This document shows positions 51,436 to 60,141 of a DNA stretch of 64,000 bases, piece after piece; position 1 is the first letter of the stretch, and the number at the start of each line of letters is the position of its first letter. A program made the position numbers and the translations under genes. The stretch comes from Acidisoma sp965199065 (GTDB lineage Bacteria > Pseudomonadota > Alphaproteobacteria > Acetobacterales > Acetobacteraceae). The stretch lies in NCBI RefSeq assembly GCF_965199065.1, contig NZ_CBDAQN010000001.1, positions 372,001 to 436,000 of the forward strand, written 5' to 3'. Below the pieces are notes generated by a model that made no database searches, was not told where the DNA came from, and worked only from the letters and a program-made list of their open reading frames with translations.

Positions 51436-52689
51436 TCATGATGGTGTCTCCGTCTGCCGCAAGCGGCGGAAATGGTGAAGGCAACGGCGCAGCGTTTCGG
51501 CATTGCCGAAAGCGCCCGCCTTGGTGACGACCGGGACGGTGAAGGCGCCACGGGTGATCCCGAGAGGGACGCCGGGCTCCACCTCCTCGATGAGGCGAAT
51601 GCCGGTGGCCCCGAGCGCGTCGAGGAGCGCCAGCGCCGTTTCGCCGCCGGTCACGAACAGGGCGCCGATCGCAGGCGCCATGGGCCGCAGCAGGTCCGCC
51701 AGCTGACGCGCCAGCGCCGGCCCCTGGCTGAGGTCCGGATTTGGTCCGGGCTCGATTTCCACCAGAACATCGCCCCCGCCGGTCAGGGTCTCCGAGACGG
51801 CGTGTTGTGCCTCGACCCAACTCTGGCCCGTCGGCCCTTCTGACAGCGCCGCAGGCTCGATCACGATGCGCCGGACCGTATCGTCTGCGGCAAGGACGGC
51901 CGCGGCGGCGCGCGAGGCCTCGGCCACGCTGCCCACGACGAACAGGATGCCGCCGGTGATTTCCAGCGGCTCGAGGGGCGCCTGCTCCGACGTGCCCAGG
52001 CTCCGCGCCAGCGCGAGAGCCAGCCCGGCCGAACCGGTCCAGAACACATGCTCCGCCAGCCGCAGCGTCGCCTGCGCCACAATGTCGAGATCGCTGGCGA
52101 CAACCGCGTCGCAGACAACGGCATCCACCTCGGCGGCCAGCGCGTCCCGCACGAGCCGCTCCACGGCCTCCGGCCCGGCGTGGACAATGTCGAGCGGCGC
52201 GTGCCTTACCCGCAGACCGACGCCCTCCAACACGGCGACGACATCGGCGTTGTCGTAGCTATGCTCGCGCGCCCATAGCGGCGTGCCTTCGAGAGGTTCG
52301 CCGTGGACATGGATCGAACCGCCACGGAGCGTGCGTCCAGTCTCGGGGAAAGCGGGTGCGACGATGGCAAGCGCGCCGTTGCCACGCTCGCGCAAAGTCC
52401 GGATCGTCTCGGCAAGCTCTGCGGCAGGCTGGCCGCGCAACGTGGAGTCTATCTTCTTGAACAAGCCGACACCGGCCTCGTGCCGCCCTTCGACAAGCCG
52501 GCGGTGCAGGGCGGCGGCGGCCTCGGGGCCATGGGCGCGGCTGTTGGCGTCGATGGCGAGAACCGTCTCTTCGGGGCCATCCGCGTGCCACGTCACGGAG
52601 GCGGGCATGCCGCCGCGCGAGAAGGCAATCGCGCTGTCAGCGGCGCCCGTCAGGTCATCGGCCAGGATCAGCCAGCGCTCGGGGGTCAT
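51436..52689 (-). CDS. Four-carbon acid sugar kinase (DUF1537, DtnK/OtnK-type)
   Basis: A 417-residue kinase that phosphorylates D-threonate, D-erythronate or 3-oxo-tetronates. The N-terminal domain starts WLILADDLTGAADSAIAFSRGG and contains KKIDSTLRG; the C-terminal nucleotide-binding domain has FVTGGETALALLDALG and GAFGNAETL. The stop overlaps the pdxA2 start ATG by 4 bases; it follows the transporter by 8 bases. With PdxA2 next to it, DtnK or DenK activity is most likely; the exact isomer cannot be told. Confidence 0.92.
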   Translation of the reverse strand: MTPERWLILADDLTGAADSAIAFSRGGMPASVTWHADGPEETVLAIDANSRAHGPEAAAALHRRLVEGRHEAGVGLFKKIDSTLRGQPAAELAETIRTLRERGNGALAIVAPAFPETGRTLRGGSIHVHGEPLEGTPLWAREHSYDNADVVAVLEGVGLRVRHAPLDIVHAGPEAVERLVRDALAAEVDAVVCDAVVASDLDIVAQATLRLAEHVFWTGSAGLALALARSLGTSEQAPLEPLEITGGILFVVGSVAEASRAAAAVLAADDTVRRIVIEPAALSEGPTGQSWVEAQHAVSETLTGGGDVLVEIEPGPNPDLSQGPALARQLADLLRPMAPAIGALFVTGGETALALLDALGATGIRLIEEVEPGVPLGITRGAFTVPVVTKAGAFGNAETLRRCLHHFRRLRQTETPS

Positions 52690-52697
52690 GACCGCGC

Positions 52698-53705
52698 CTA
52701 AAGCCGATGCGGTTCAGCCTCGACGGCTGGGCGGCGGGACTCCGAAGCCTCCCCGTGAGCGCCAACGCGTTTCGCGACAAAGGCAGTGACGAACGGCACC
52801 AGCACGGTGGTGACGATGACGGCGGCGGCCACCAGGACCGTCGCATGCGCGGCGGCCGGCGCATAGGCATGGTTGGCGGAGGCGACGATGGCCGGCACCG
52901 CGGCGGCGTTGCCGGCGGCCGAGGCTGCGGCCACGCCCGCGACCCCATTGCCGCCGATCACCCGGTCCGCGAGGAACAGCGGGATGGCCGTCACCACGAC
53001 CACCGCGACGCCGAGCCCAAGGCCCAGGAGGCCCGACTGCCAGACTTTCGACAGGTTGAGGCCACTGCCCAGGGCGAAGGCGAAGAAGGGGATCATGACC
53101 GGGATCGCCCGGGCCAGGAACGCGCGCATCTCGCGGTCCAGATTGCCGATGATGATGCCGGCGACCAGCGGCAGGATCGCGCCGACGAGCGCCTGCCAGG
53201 GAAAGGCCGAAAGCCCCGCGACGCCGAGCGTCACCATGGTCAGGAAGGGGCCGGATTCGAGCGTCATCAGGCTGTAGGCCCCGACGTCGCGTGACTCGCC
53301 GTACTGGCCCATCAGCGCCATGTAGAGGCCGCCGTTGGTATCGTTCATCGCGGCAACGATGGCGAGCGTGGAGATCCCGGCGAAGAAGCCGCCGCTCACC
53401 GGCTCGATACCCAGGATATGGCCGAATATCACGCCGAGGATCGCGGCCACGCCGATCTTCACGATGAGCAGCGTGCCGCCCTTCTTGAGGATGTAGGGTG
53501 TCGTCCGGATGTCGATGGTCGCGCCCATGCAGACGTAGAACACCGCCAGGATCGTCAGCGCCCCACTGAATAGCGCGCCGGTGAACGATCCGAAGAAGTG
53601 AGGGGTTCCCGGGACGAATGTCGCCATCAGTGCCCCGATCAGGAGCGGGACGACCATCATGCCGCCTGGCACGCGCTCGATGGCGCGCTTGATAGGAACT
53701 TGCAT
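52698..53705 (-). CDS. KdgT-family 2-keto-3-deoxygluconate/sugar-acid permease
   Basis: A 335-residue membrane protein with about 10 hydrophobic segments. The start MQVPIKRAIERVPGGMMVVPL and AVFYVCMGATID, ALSMNDTNGGLYMAL-like (here AAMNDTNGGLYMALMGQYG) and SAAGNAAAVPAIVA match KdgT. A strong GGGGAG ribosome site is 8 bases upstream of ATG 53705. As first gene of the operon it probably imports the four-carbon sugar acid rather than ketodeoxygluconate. Confidence 0.9.
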   Translation of the reverse strand: MQVPIKRAIERVPGGMMVVPLLIGALMATFVPGTPHFFGSFTGALFSGALTILAVFYVCMGATIDIRTTPYILKKGGTLLIVKIGVAAILGVIFGHILGIEPVSGGFFAGISTLAIVAAMNDTNGGLYMALMGQYGESRDVGAYSLMTLESGPFLTMVTLGVAGLSAFPWQALVGAILPLVAGIIIGNLDREMRAFLARAIPVMIPFFAFALGSGLNLSKVWQSGLLGLGLGVAVVVVTAIPLFLADRVIGGNGVAGVAAASAAGNAAAVPAIVASANHAYAPAAAHATVLVAAAVIVTTVLVPFVTAFVAKRVGAHGEASESRRPAVEAEPHRL

Positions 53706-53836
53706 GGTCTTCTCCCCTGTCCCGCCGCGCGGCTCGCGGTTGTTGAGAGAGGAAGTGGGCGCCGACCTGCGCGAAACAAGCAAATTCAGGACAAGAGCGC
53801 GCGATCTGCGCAGAAACTCCAGCTGCGGGCGGCGCG

Positions 53837-54607
53837 TCAGAAGTTCGAGTAGGAAGGCCAGTTGTAGTGGTTGTGCAGCTTGCCCGCGAACTCGGTGTTG
53901 ATGAGATCGGCGGGCTCCCAGGGCGGGCTTGCCTTGATCGTCTCGCGGGTGAGGTTGAGGCGCAGTTCGTTGCGGCTCCAGCTGGTTTCGACGACCGCGA
54001 AGGGCGAGATCAGAACATGGCGGCCGGGCCAAAGATTGCGTGTGTCGACGATGAGATACCGCACCTCCCACTGCGCGTCGTCGATGAGGAAGTTCTCGAC
54101 ATGGCCGATCATGCCGTCCGTGGCGTGGACATAATACCCGGTGGCGGCCGTGATGCTGCGCAAGTGGCTGTCGCGCTCGACCGGCTCCAGCGTATCGAGG
54201 TCCGTGGCATGCTGGTGCCCGATGATCGGGGGCGCCGACAGCGGGCTCGCGATGGCGTTGTTGCCGAAATAGCCGCCGCCGCCCCACAAGGGGCTCCAGC
54301 CATAGTAGTCGTAGAGGTTGAGTTCGATCTGCCGGTCGACAGGAGCGTCGCGGCTGATATCGGGGCTGTTCTCGATCTGCTCCCTGGTGAGCGTTACCGT
54401 GAGGCTGCGTCCACCCTCGTAGCTCGGCGTCTTTATCGCCGACGGATGGATGAGCACCTTCCGCTCGACGAGCCAGGTACCGGTATCGACCACCAGCCAG
54501 CGCAACACCCAGGTCTGGTCGTCGAACAGAAAATCACTGACGGTTCCGATCAGGCCGTCCGTAGCCTCGATGTCGAAGCCTTTGAGAGACGCGGCGACAA
54601 TGAGCAT
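53837..54607 (-). CDS. PRC-barrel domain protein with two barrels
   Basis: A 256-residue protein. Residues about 10-100 (KGFDIEATDGLIGTVSDFLFDD, WVLRWLVVDTGTWL, KVLIHPSAI) and about 150-235 (GYYVHATDGMIGHVENFLIDD, WEVRYLIVDTRNLWPGRHVLISPFAV) are two related PRC-barrels, separated by a Gly/Tyr-rich linker. The inner ATG is chosen since the upstream 110 codons are Arg/Ser-rich and out of character. Such proteins are often stress-linked; function is unknown. It stands between kdgT and paoC, probably independent. Confidence 0.85.
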   Translation of the reverse strand: MLIVAASLKGFDIEATDGLIGTVSDFLFDDQTWVLRWLVVDTGTWLVERKVLIHPSAIKTPSYEGGRSLTVTLTREQIENSPDISRDAPVDRQIELNLYDYYGWSPLWGGGGYFGNNAIASPLSAPPIIGHQHATDLDTLEPVERDSHLRSITAATGYYVHATDGMIGHVENFLIDDAQWEVRYLIVDTRNLWPGRHVLISPFAVVETSWSRNELRLNLTRETIKASPPWEPADLINTEFAGKLHNHYNWPSYSNF

Positions 54608-54716
54608 GATGAGGTCTTTCTGATGGACGCGTGAGCGTTTTCTGATGCCTCCAGCATAAGCCTCCAGGTCCAGCGCGGCGCAGGATCGGAATCTACCTAT
54701 CGCCGCGCGTTGCCGG

Positions 54717-56933
54717 TCATGCTTCGGAGGGCATCGCCGCCAGCACCTTGTCCAAGGTGAGGGGATAATCGCGGATGCGCGCGCCACAGGCGTTGTAGAC
54801 GGCATTCGCGATCGCCGCACCGGCACCGCAGATGCCAAGCTCGCCCACGCCCTTCGCCTTGAGCGGATTGGCGCGATCGTCGAGCTCCGGTAGGAACATC
54901 GCGTCCACGAACGGCAGGTCGGCATGGACTGGGACATGGTATTCTGCGAGGTCGTGGTTCACGTAGTAAGCGCCGAACCGCGGATCGAGGATCACCTGCT
55001 CCTCGAGCGCGGCGCCCACCCCAAAGATCATCCCGCCGATCGCCTGCGATCGCGCGGTCTTCTCGTTCAGGATACGGCCCGCCGTGAAGACCCCGAGCAT
55101 CCGGCGCAGCCGCACCTCGCCCGTATCCGCATCGACTGCCACCTCGGCGAACTGGGCGCCGTAGGATTGCTGCGAATACTTTTTCTGCATCGCACCTGGC
55201 CTGATCTCGCCTTGCGCTTCCACGCCCCCGGAACCGACAAGGCTCACCAGAGACACCGACCGGCCACCTGCCGTGATATTGCCGTGCTCGAGCAGAACCG
55301 TTGCCGGGTCCATGCCCGCCAGCCGCGCGAGCTTGCCGCGCATGTTGTCGCACGCGACGAACAAGGCGGAGCCTGAGCTTGTTGCGCCGAACGAGCCACC
55401 CGAACCCGCCGCCTGCGGATAGGCGGTGTCGCCCAGGTCGATGCGCACCTGCCCAGGCGGCAGGCCCAGCATCTCCGCGGCGATCTGCGTGAGGATCGTA
55501 TAGGTGCCGGTGCCGATGTCGGTCATCGCCATCTTCACGACCGCCACACCGTCCGGCCCCAGATGGACGCTCGCCTTCGAGGGTTGAAGCACGTTGCCGC
55601 GTATCGCCGCGGCCATGCCCATGCCGATGAGCCATTGGCCCTCGCGCTTCTGGCCCGGCCGGACGTTGCGCGCACTCCAGCCGAAACGCTCGGCACCCGC
55701 GCGGTAACATTCAACGAGATGACGGCTGGAGTAAGGAATGTGCTTCTCCGGATCCTCGGCGGGCTCATTGCGAACCCTAAGCTCGATCGGGTCGACCCCC
55801 ATCCCGCAGGCAAGCTCATCCATCGCGCATTCGAGCGCGAGCAGGCCGACCGCCTCGCCAGGAGCGCGCATGGCGGAGGCGACCGGCGCGTCCAGCGGCA
55901 CAAGGCGATGGCGCGTCAGACGATTGGCGCCCGCATAAAGCGTGCGGGTCTGATCGGCCGCCGCCTCGAACTGCTGCTCGGTGCGGAGGTTGCCGGAGTA
56001 GACGTCGTGACCAATCGCCAAGATCTTGCCGTTTGCATCTGTGCCCAGGCGCACGCGCTGAATGGTGTCTGACCGGTGCGTCGTCACGTTGAAGATCTGC
56101 TGGCGCGTCAGCGCGACCTTCACCGGATGGTTCAACTGCTTCGCCGCCATCGCCGCCAGAATGGCGTCCGCGTTCACCCAAAGCTTCGAGCCGAAGCCGC
56201 CGCCGATGAACGGGCTGATGAGGCGCACGTTTTCCTGGTCCATCCGCAGGGTCTTCGCAACCGATGCGCGGCCCCGATCCAGCATCTGGTTCGACGTGTG
56301 CAGGATGAGCTTATCGCCCTGCCACAGCGCGAGCGTCGCGTGCGGCTCCATCATCGCATGGGTCTCGAGCGGCGTCGTGTACGTCACGTCCAGCCGCGTC
56401 GGCGCCGAGGCGAAGGCCCCTGCAAAGTCGCCCACGGCGCTCTCGGGCGGCGCGCCCGGAGAATTCGGCACCCGCGCCTGATCCAGACCCGATGCGAGGC
56501 TGTATTCGCCCCTATGCGCCACGTCGTAGGTCACGCGCACCAGATACGACCCAGCGCGTGCTTCCTCGAAGGTCCTGGCGACAACGAGGGCGACCGGTTG
56601 CCCGTAGTAGGCAACCTCCGCGCTGTTCAGCACGGGATGCGCCTGTTGGATGGGCCCTGTGCCTTGAGTGAAGGCATTCTCATGCGTAAGCACGAGAACG
56701 ACCCCGGGCGCCGCCTTGGCCGCGGAACTGTCGATGTCCGTGATCCGGCCGTTTGCGATCGTCGCCTGCACCAGAACGCCGTAGAACGTGTCCGGTCCAT
56801 GCGCGACCTCATAGGCGTAGACGGCGCCGCCCGTGACCTTCAAGCGGCCGTCGACACGGTCGAGCGGCTGTCCGACGATGGGATCTGGCGCAGTGTCGAG
56901 CACAGTCGTGCCCGTCGGCGAGTTGACCTGCAT
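54717..56933 (-). CDS. paoC: Aldehyde oxidoreductase molybdenum-binding subunit PaoC
   Basis: A 738-residue large subunit of a xanthine-oxidase-family enzyme. It carries the molybdopterin cytosine dinucleotide cofactor. Seen: PIVGQPLDRVDGRLKVTGGA, FIGGGFGSKLW, APVASAMRAPGEAVG, GSGGSFGATSSGSA and the catalytic Glu in KAKGVGELGICG. In E. coli the PaoABC complex detoxifies aromatic aldehydes in the periplasm. The cofactor-insertion chaperone PaoD is not in the window. It follows paoB by 12 bases. Confidence 0.93.
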   Translation of the reverse strand: MQVNSPTGTTVLDTAPDPIVGQPLDRVDGRLKVTGGAVYAYEVAHGPDTFYGVLVQATIANGRITDIDSSAAKAAPGVVLVLTHENAFTQGTGPIQQAHPVLNSAEVAYYGQPVALVVARTFEEARAGSYLVRVTYDVAHRGEYSLASGLDQARVPNSPGAPPESAVGDFAGAFASAPTRLDVTYTTPLETHAMMEPHATLALWQGDKLILHTSNQMLDRGRASVAKTLRMDQENVRLISPFIGGGFGSKLWVNADAILAAMAAKQLNHPVKVALTRQQIFNVTTHRSDTIQRVRLGTDANGKILAIGHDVYSGNLRTEQQFEAAADQTRTLYAGANRLTRHRLVPLDAPVASAMRAPGEAVGLLALECAMDELACGMGVDPIELRVRNEPAEDPEKHIPYSSRHLVECYRAGAERFGWSARNVRPGQKREGQWLIGMGMAAAIRGNVLQPSKASVHLGPDGVAVVKMAMTDIGTGTYTILTQIAAEMLGLPPGQVRIDLGDTAYPQAAGSGGSFGATSSGSALFVACDNMRGKLARLAGMDPATVLLEHGNITAGGRSVSLVSLVGSGGVEAQGEIRPGAMQKKYSQQSYGAQFAEVAVDADTGEVRLRRMLGVFTAGRILNEKTARSQAIGGMIFGVGAALEEQVILDPRFGAYYVNHDLAEYHVPVHADLPFVDAMFLPELDDRANPLKAKGVGELGICGAGAAIANAVYNACGARIRDYPLTLDKVLAAMPSEA

Positions 56934-56945
56934 GGCGGGCGCTCC

Positions 56946-57926
56946 TCAGCTTTGCGTCGCTTGAGCCAGCACGGCCCGCAGCGTCCGGCGCGTCAGCGGT
57001 ATCTTGAAGTCGTTGGAGCCGTAGCCCCGGGCGCCCTGCAGCACGGTATCCGCCGCCTGATCGAACACGGTCGTGCTCGGCGCCGCGCCCGTCAAAGCTT
57101 GCTCTGCCGCCGGCACCCGCCAGGGCTTGTGGGCGAGGCCGCCGAACGCCAGCCGGGCCGAGCTGATCTTGCCGCCAGCGGTCTGGATCACCGCCGCGAC
57201 GGAGACGAGAGCGAAGGCGTAGGAGGCGCGATCCCGCACCTTGCGGTAGATGTGCAGTCCCGGCAGCGGTGGCGGCAGACGCACGGCCGTGATGGTCTCG
57301 CCAACTTCCAAAGCCGTCTCGATCTGCGGCGTCTTGCCGGGCAAGCGATGGAACTCCGCCATCGGGATCGCTCGCGTGCTCCCGTCCGGCTTCACCGTCT
57401 CCACATTGGCTTCGAGCGCCTGCATGGCGACGGCCATGTCGGACGGATGGGTCGCGATACAGGCGTCGCTGGTGCCGAGGATCGCGTGGATGCGGTTGAA
57501 TCCGCCGATCGCTGCACAGCCTGAGCCGGGAGCGCGCTTATTGCAGGGTTTGGAGATGTCGTAGAAGTAATAGCAGCGGGTGCGCTGCAGGAGGTTGCCG
57601 CCGGTGGTCGCCTTGTTGCGCAACTGCGCGCTCGCGCCCGCCAGAAGGGCGCGGCTGAGAACGCCGTAGTGCTGGCGCACGCGCGGATCAGCAGCAAGAT
57701 CGCTGTTGCGCACCAGGGTGCCAATGCGAAGGCCGCCGTCCGGCGTCTCCTCGATCCGGTCGAGCGGGAGGCGGTTGATGTCAATGAGCTTGCTGGGCGT
57801 CTCGACCTGCAGCTTCATGAGGTCGAGCAGGTTTGTGCCGCCGGCGATGATGGCGGCGCCGGGCTTGGCTATGGCTTGTGCCGCATCCTGCGCCGAGGCG
57901 GCGCGGCTATATGTGAAGGCCTTCAT
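56946..57926 (-). CDS. paoB: Aldehyde oxidoreductase FAD-binding subunit PaoB
   Basis: A 326-residue flavin subunit: IIAGGTNLLDLMKL, GASAQLRNKATTGGNLLQRTRC and FGGLAHKPWR. Four Cys residues (RTRCYYFYDISKPC, GSGCAAIGG, SDACIATH) lie where PaoB has its unusual [4Fe-4S] cluster, separating it from plain CutM subunits. ATG 57926 overlaps the paoA stop by 4 bases; the 19 upstream codons are not conserved. Confidence 0.93.
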   Translation of the reverse strand: MKAFTYSRAASAQDAAQAIAKPGAAIIAGGTNLLDLMKLQVETPSKLIDINRLPLDRIEETPDGGLRIGTLVRNSDLAADPRVRQHYGVLSRALLAGASAQLRNKATTGGNLLQRTRCYYFYDISKPCNKRAPGSGCAAIGGFNRIHAILGTSDACIATHPSDMAVAMQALEANVETVKPDGSTRAIPMAEFHRLPGKTPQIETALEVGETITAVRLPPPLPGLHIYRKVRDRASYAFALVSVAAVIQTAGGKISSARLAFGGLAHKPWRVPAAEQALTGAAPSTTVFDQAADTVLQGARGYGSNDFKIPLTRRTLRAVLAQATQS

Positions 57927-58576
57927 GCCCGCACCCCCGCGGCCTGCTTGATCGCCGCCACGATGTTCGGGTAGGCGGCGCACCGGCAGATGTTTCCGCT
58001 CATCCGCTCGCGGATCTCGTCATCCGTCAGCGGGATTTCCGCGGCCGTCAGGTCCGCAGTCGCAAAACTCGGCATCCCGGCACGGCTCTCTTCGAGCATG
58101 CCCGCGGCCGAGCAAATCTGCCCGGAGGTGCAGTAGCCGCACTGGAAGCCGTCATGCTCGATGAAGGCCGCCTGCAGCGGATGGAGGCTGTCGCCGTTCG
58201 CAAGGCCTTCGATGGTCCCGACAGATTGGCCATCATGCATGACCGCGAGGGTCAGGCAGGAGTTGATGCGCCTGCCATCGAGCAGCACCGTACAGGCGCC
58301 GCACTGGCCGTGGTCGCAGCCCTTCTTGCTGCCGGTCAGCCCGATGTGCTCGCGCAGAGCATCCAGCAGGCTGGTCCGCGGATCGAGCACCAATTGATGC
58401 ACCACACCGTTGACGTGCAGTTCCACGGGCACAGCTTGCAAGGGAACGTTTTCCGCGGGCTGGTCTGCCAGTGCGGCTTCGGGCGAGACGCCCGCGGCAA
58501 GTATGGCGGCTGCAGCCGTTCCACCTTCCAGCACGGCGCGGCGCGTGATGCGCGAAGCCTTTTCCTCGTCTTCCAT
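57923..58576 (-). CDS. paoA: Aldehyde oxidoreductase iron-sulfur subunit PaoA (Tat-exported)
   Basis: A 217-residue subunit with two [2Fe-2S] clusters: CDHGQCGACTVLLDG with a later Cys, and CGYCTSGQI with ICRCAAYPNI. A Tat signal (SRITRRAVLEGGTAAAAILA) near residues 8-30 exports the assembled complex to the periplasm. The start MEDEEKAS is preferred over one 17 codons upstream. First gene of the paoABC operon. Confidence 0.93.
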   Translation of the reverse strand: MEDEEKASRITRRAVLEGGTAAAAILAAGVSPEAALADQPAENVPLQAVPVELHVNGVVHQLVLDPRTSLLDALREHIGLTGSKKGCDHGQCGACTVLLDGRRINSCLTLAVMHDGQSVGTIEGLANGDSLHPLQAAFIEHDGFQCGYCTSGQICSAAGMLEESRAGMPSFATADLTAAEIPLTDDEIRERMSGNICRCAAYPNIVAAIKQAAGVRA

Positions 58577-58781
58577 GGCTGGCTCCGTGTTCGTGGCCTT
58601 CAGGGGATGCCACCTGCCACGCGACAAGCAGCGGAGGCTCCCTAGGTAGGAGAGCAGATCACAAAATTTGCGACTGCGAGAAACACTTTTCCGCGCGGCT
58701 TCTCAGAGCCCGGAGATACTGCACGGGACGGTGGACCGCCTCAGGTAGTCCCGTCGCCGGATCAAAGGATGCCGGCTGATC

Positions 58782-58952
58782 CTAGAAGCGGCTAAACGCG
58801 GCGACGCGCTTGCCCAGTGCATTCCCCGTCACGATCACCGCGATGATGGCACCGATGGAGGCGCCCGCCGCCCAATATGGCTCGATGCCCGTCGCTTCGA
58901 CCGCCGACCAAGGCGCCGGAGTGATACGCTCCAAGGGCGTTGCCCCGCTCAT
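58782..58952 (-). CDS. Small single-pass membrane protein, hypothetical
   Basis: A 56-residue frame with one hydrophobic segment (YWAAGASIGAIIAVIVTGNALG). It lies just downstream of the SDR gene; starting upstream would overlap the SDR 3' end. No clear ribosome site. No family was recognised, so it may be a real small membrane protein or a chance open frame. Confidence 0.4.
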   Translation of the reverse strand: MSGATPLERITPAPWSAVEATGIEPYWAAGASIGAIIAVIVTGNALGKRVAAFSRF

Positions 58953-58975
58953 GACGAGGCCGTCCGTGCCGGCAT

Positions 58976-59983
58976 TCAGCGTCGCCGCGTCGCCGCCCTC
59001 AACAATCCGAGCGCCAGCACGGTCGCGCCGACCCGGGCTGCGTTCTGGTTCTTGCTCATCCACCACTGCACGCTGCTGGACAGCGCCTCACCATCGAATG
59101 GGCCGTGCATGCCCAGAGCGCGTGTCGACGCGGTCATTGTGCTGGGGTCTCGTTGTGCCTTCACCTGCTCACGGCCCGTCTTTTGCGCAACTATGCCGAC
59201 CCGCCCCGCGATCTGATCGAGCAGCCCCGGCGCAAGCGCGTTGCCGAGACTGAAACTCGTGGTCGAGCCCGTCACCTGCCACTCGCGACGCTTGACTGTG
59301 GCGGCGAGGTAGATCGCCTCGCCAAGAAGCTCGGGCTGATAGACCGGCGGCGGCGGTCGCGGCGCCTTGTCGAGCACCGACCCCGCATGGCTGTAGAATG
59401 GCGTGTTGACCGCCGGCGGATGCACGAGCGTGATGTGCACGCCAGAGCCTTCGTGGATCAATTCTGTGCGCACGGCCTCGGTGAAGCCGCGCAGCGCATA
59501 CTTCGTAGCCGAGTAAGCCGATTGCAAAGGCACGCCGCGATAGGCGATCGCCGATGCAATCTGAATGATCGTGCCCTGGTTGCGCGGCCGCATCCGGGCG
59601 AGCGCGACGCGGGTTCCATTCACGGAGCCGAGCAGGTTCACGTCGATCACGCGGCGGAACTCATCCTCCGGCACGTCCACGAATTTGCCATAGAAGCCGA
59701 TGCCGGCGTTGTTGACCCATACGTCGATGGGCCCAAGCGCCGTTTCGAGCTTGACGGCGGCGCTTTCGAGTGCGGCACTGTCGGACACGTCTGCGATCGC
59801 GAGAGCTGCCTCACCACCCAGGCCCCGCACACGTTCCTGAGCACGGACGAGTGCTTCTTCGCCGCGGCCGATCAGGCCGACGTTCCAGCCGTTCCGCGCG
59901 AAGTGTTCCGCGGCGGCGAGGCCGATTCCGGATCCTGCGCCAGTTATCACGACCGTCCGGGCTGTGTTCACCGCAGCGTCCAA
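58976..59983 (-). CDS. SDR-family oxidoreductase with C-terminal extension
   Basis: A 335-residue classical SDR: VVITGAGSGIGLAAAEHFA, NNAGIGFYGKF, IASAIAYRG and YSATKYALRG (active Tyr-x-x-x-Lys), plus HPPAVNTPFYSHAG. About 85 extra residues at the C-terminus end in a hydrophobic stretch (VGATVLALGLLRAA) that could act as a weak membrane anchor. Substrate unknown. Divergent from the epimerase cluster. Confidence 0.88.
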   Translation of the reverse strand: MDAAVNTARTVVITGAGSGIGLAAAEHFARNGWNVGLIGRGEEALVRAQERVRGLGGEAALAIADVSDSAALESAAVKLETALGPIDVWVNNAGIGFYGKFVDVPEDEFRRVIDVNLLGSVNGTRVALARMRPRNQGTIIQIASAIAYRGVPLQSAYSATKYALRGFTEAVRTELIHEGSGVHITLVHPPAVNTPFYSHAGSVLDKAPRPPPPVYQPELLGEAIYLAATVKRREWQVTGSTTSFSLGNALAPGLLDQIAGRVGIVAQKTGREQVKAQRDPSTMTASTRALGMHGPFDGEALSSSVQWWMSKNQNAARVGATVLALGLLRAATRRR

Positions 59984-60090
59984 TCTTCCATTTGCTGCGC
60001 TGAAATGATGAGCCGCAGGCTGCGAACAAGCACGCCATTGACGACCTTGCTCAACTTCCCGTGAAGGATCATCATCAACCGGTTCTTTCG

Positions 60091-60105
60091 GCCAATATAA
60101 TTGGC
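60091..60105 (+). promoter_or_regulatory. Palindrome with embedded perfect -10 box, likely promoter/operator
   Basis: GCCAATATAATTGGC is a perfect 6-bp inverted repeat around a 3-base centre and contains the ideal -10 sequence TATAAT (60096-60101). It lies 36 bases upstream of the epimerase ATG. No good -35 box is seen at 16-18 bases, so an activator or repressor probably acts here. Confidence 0.5.
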
Positions 60106-60141
60106 TGAAGTCGTGAAACCGGACGCGAGGAATAAAACTTA

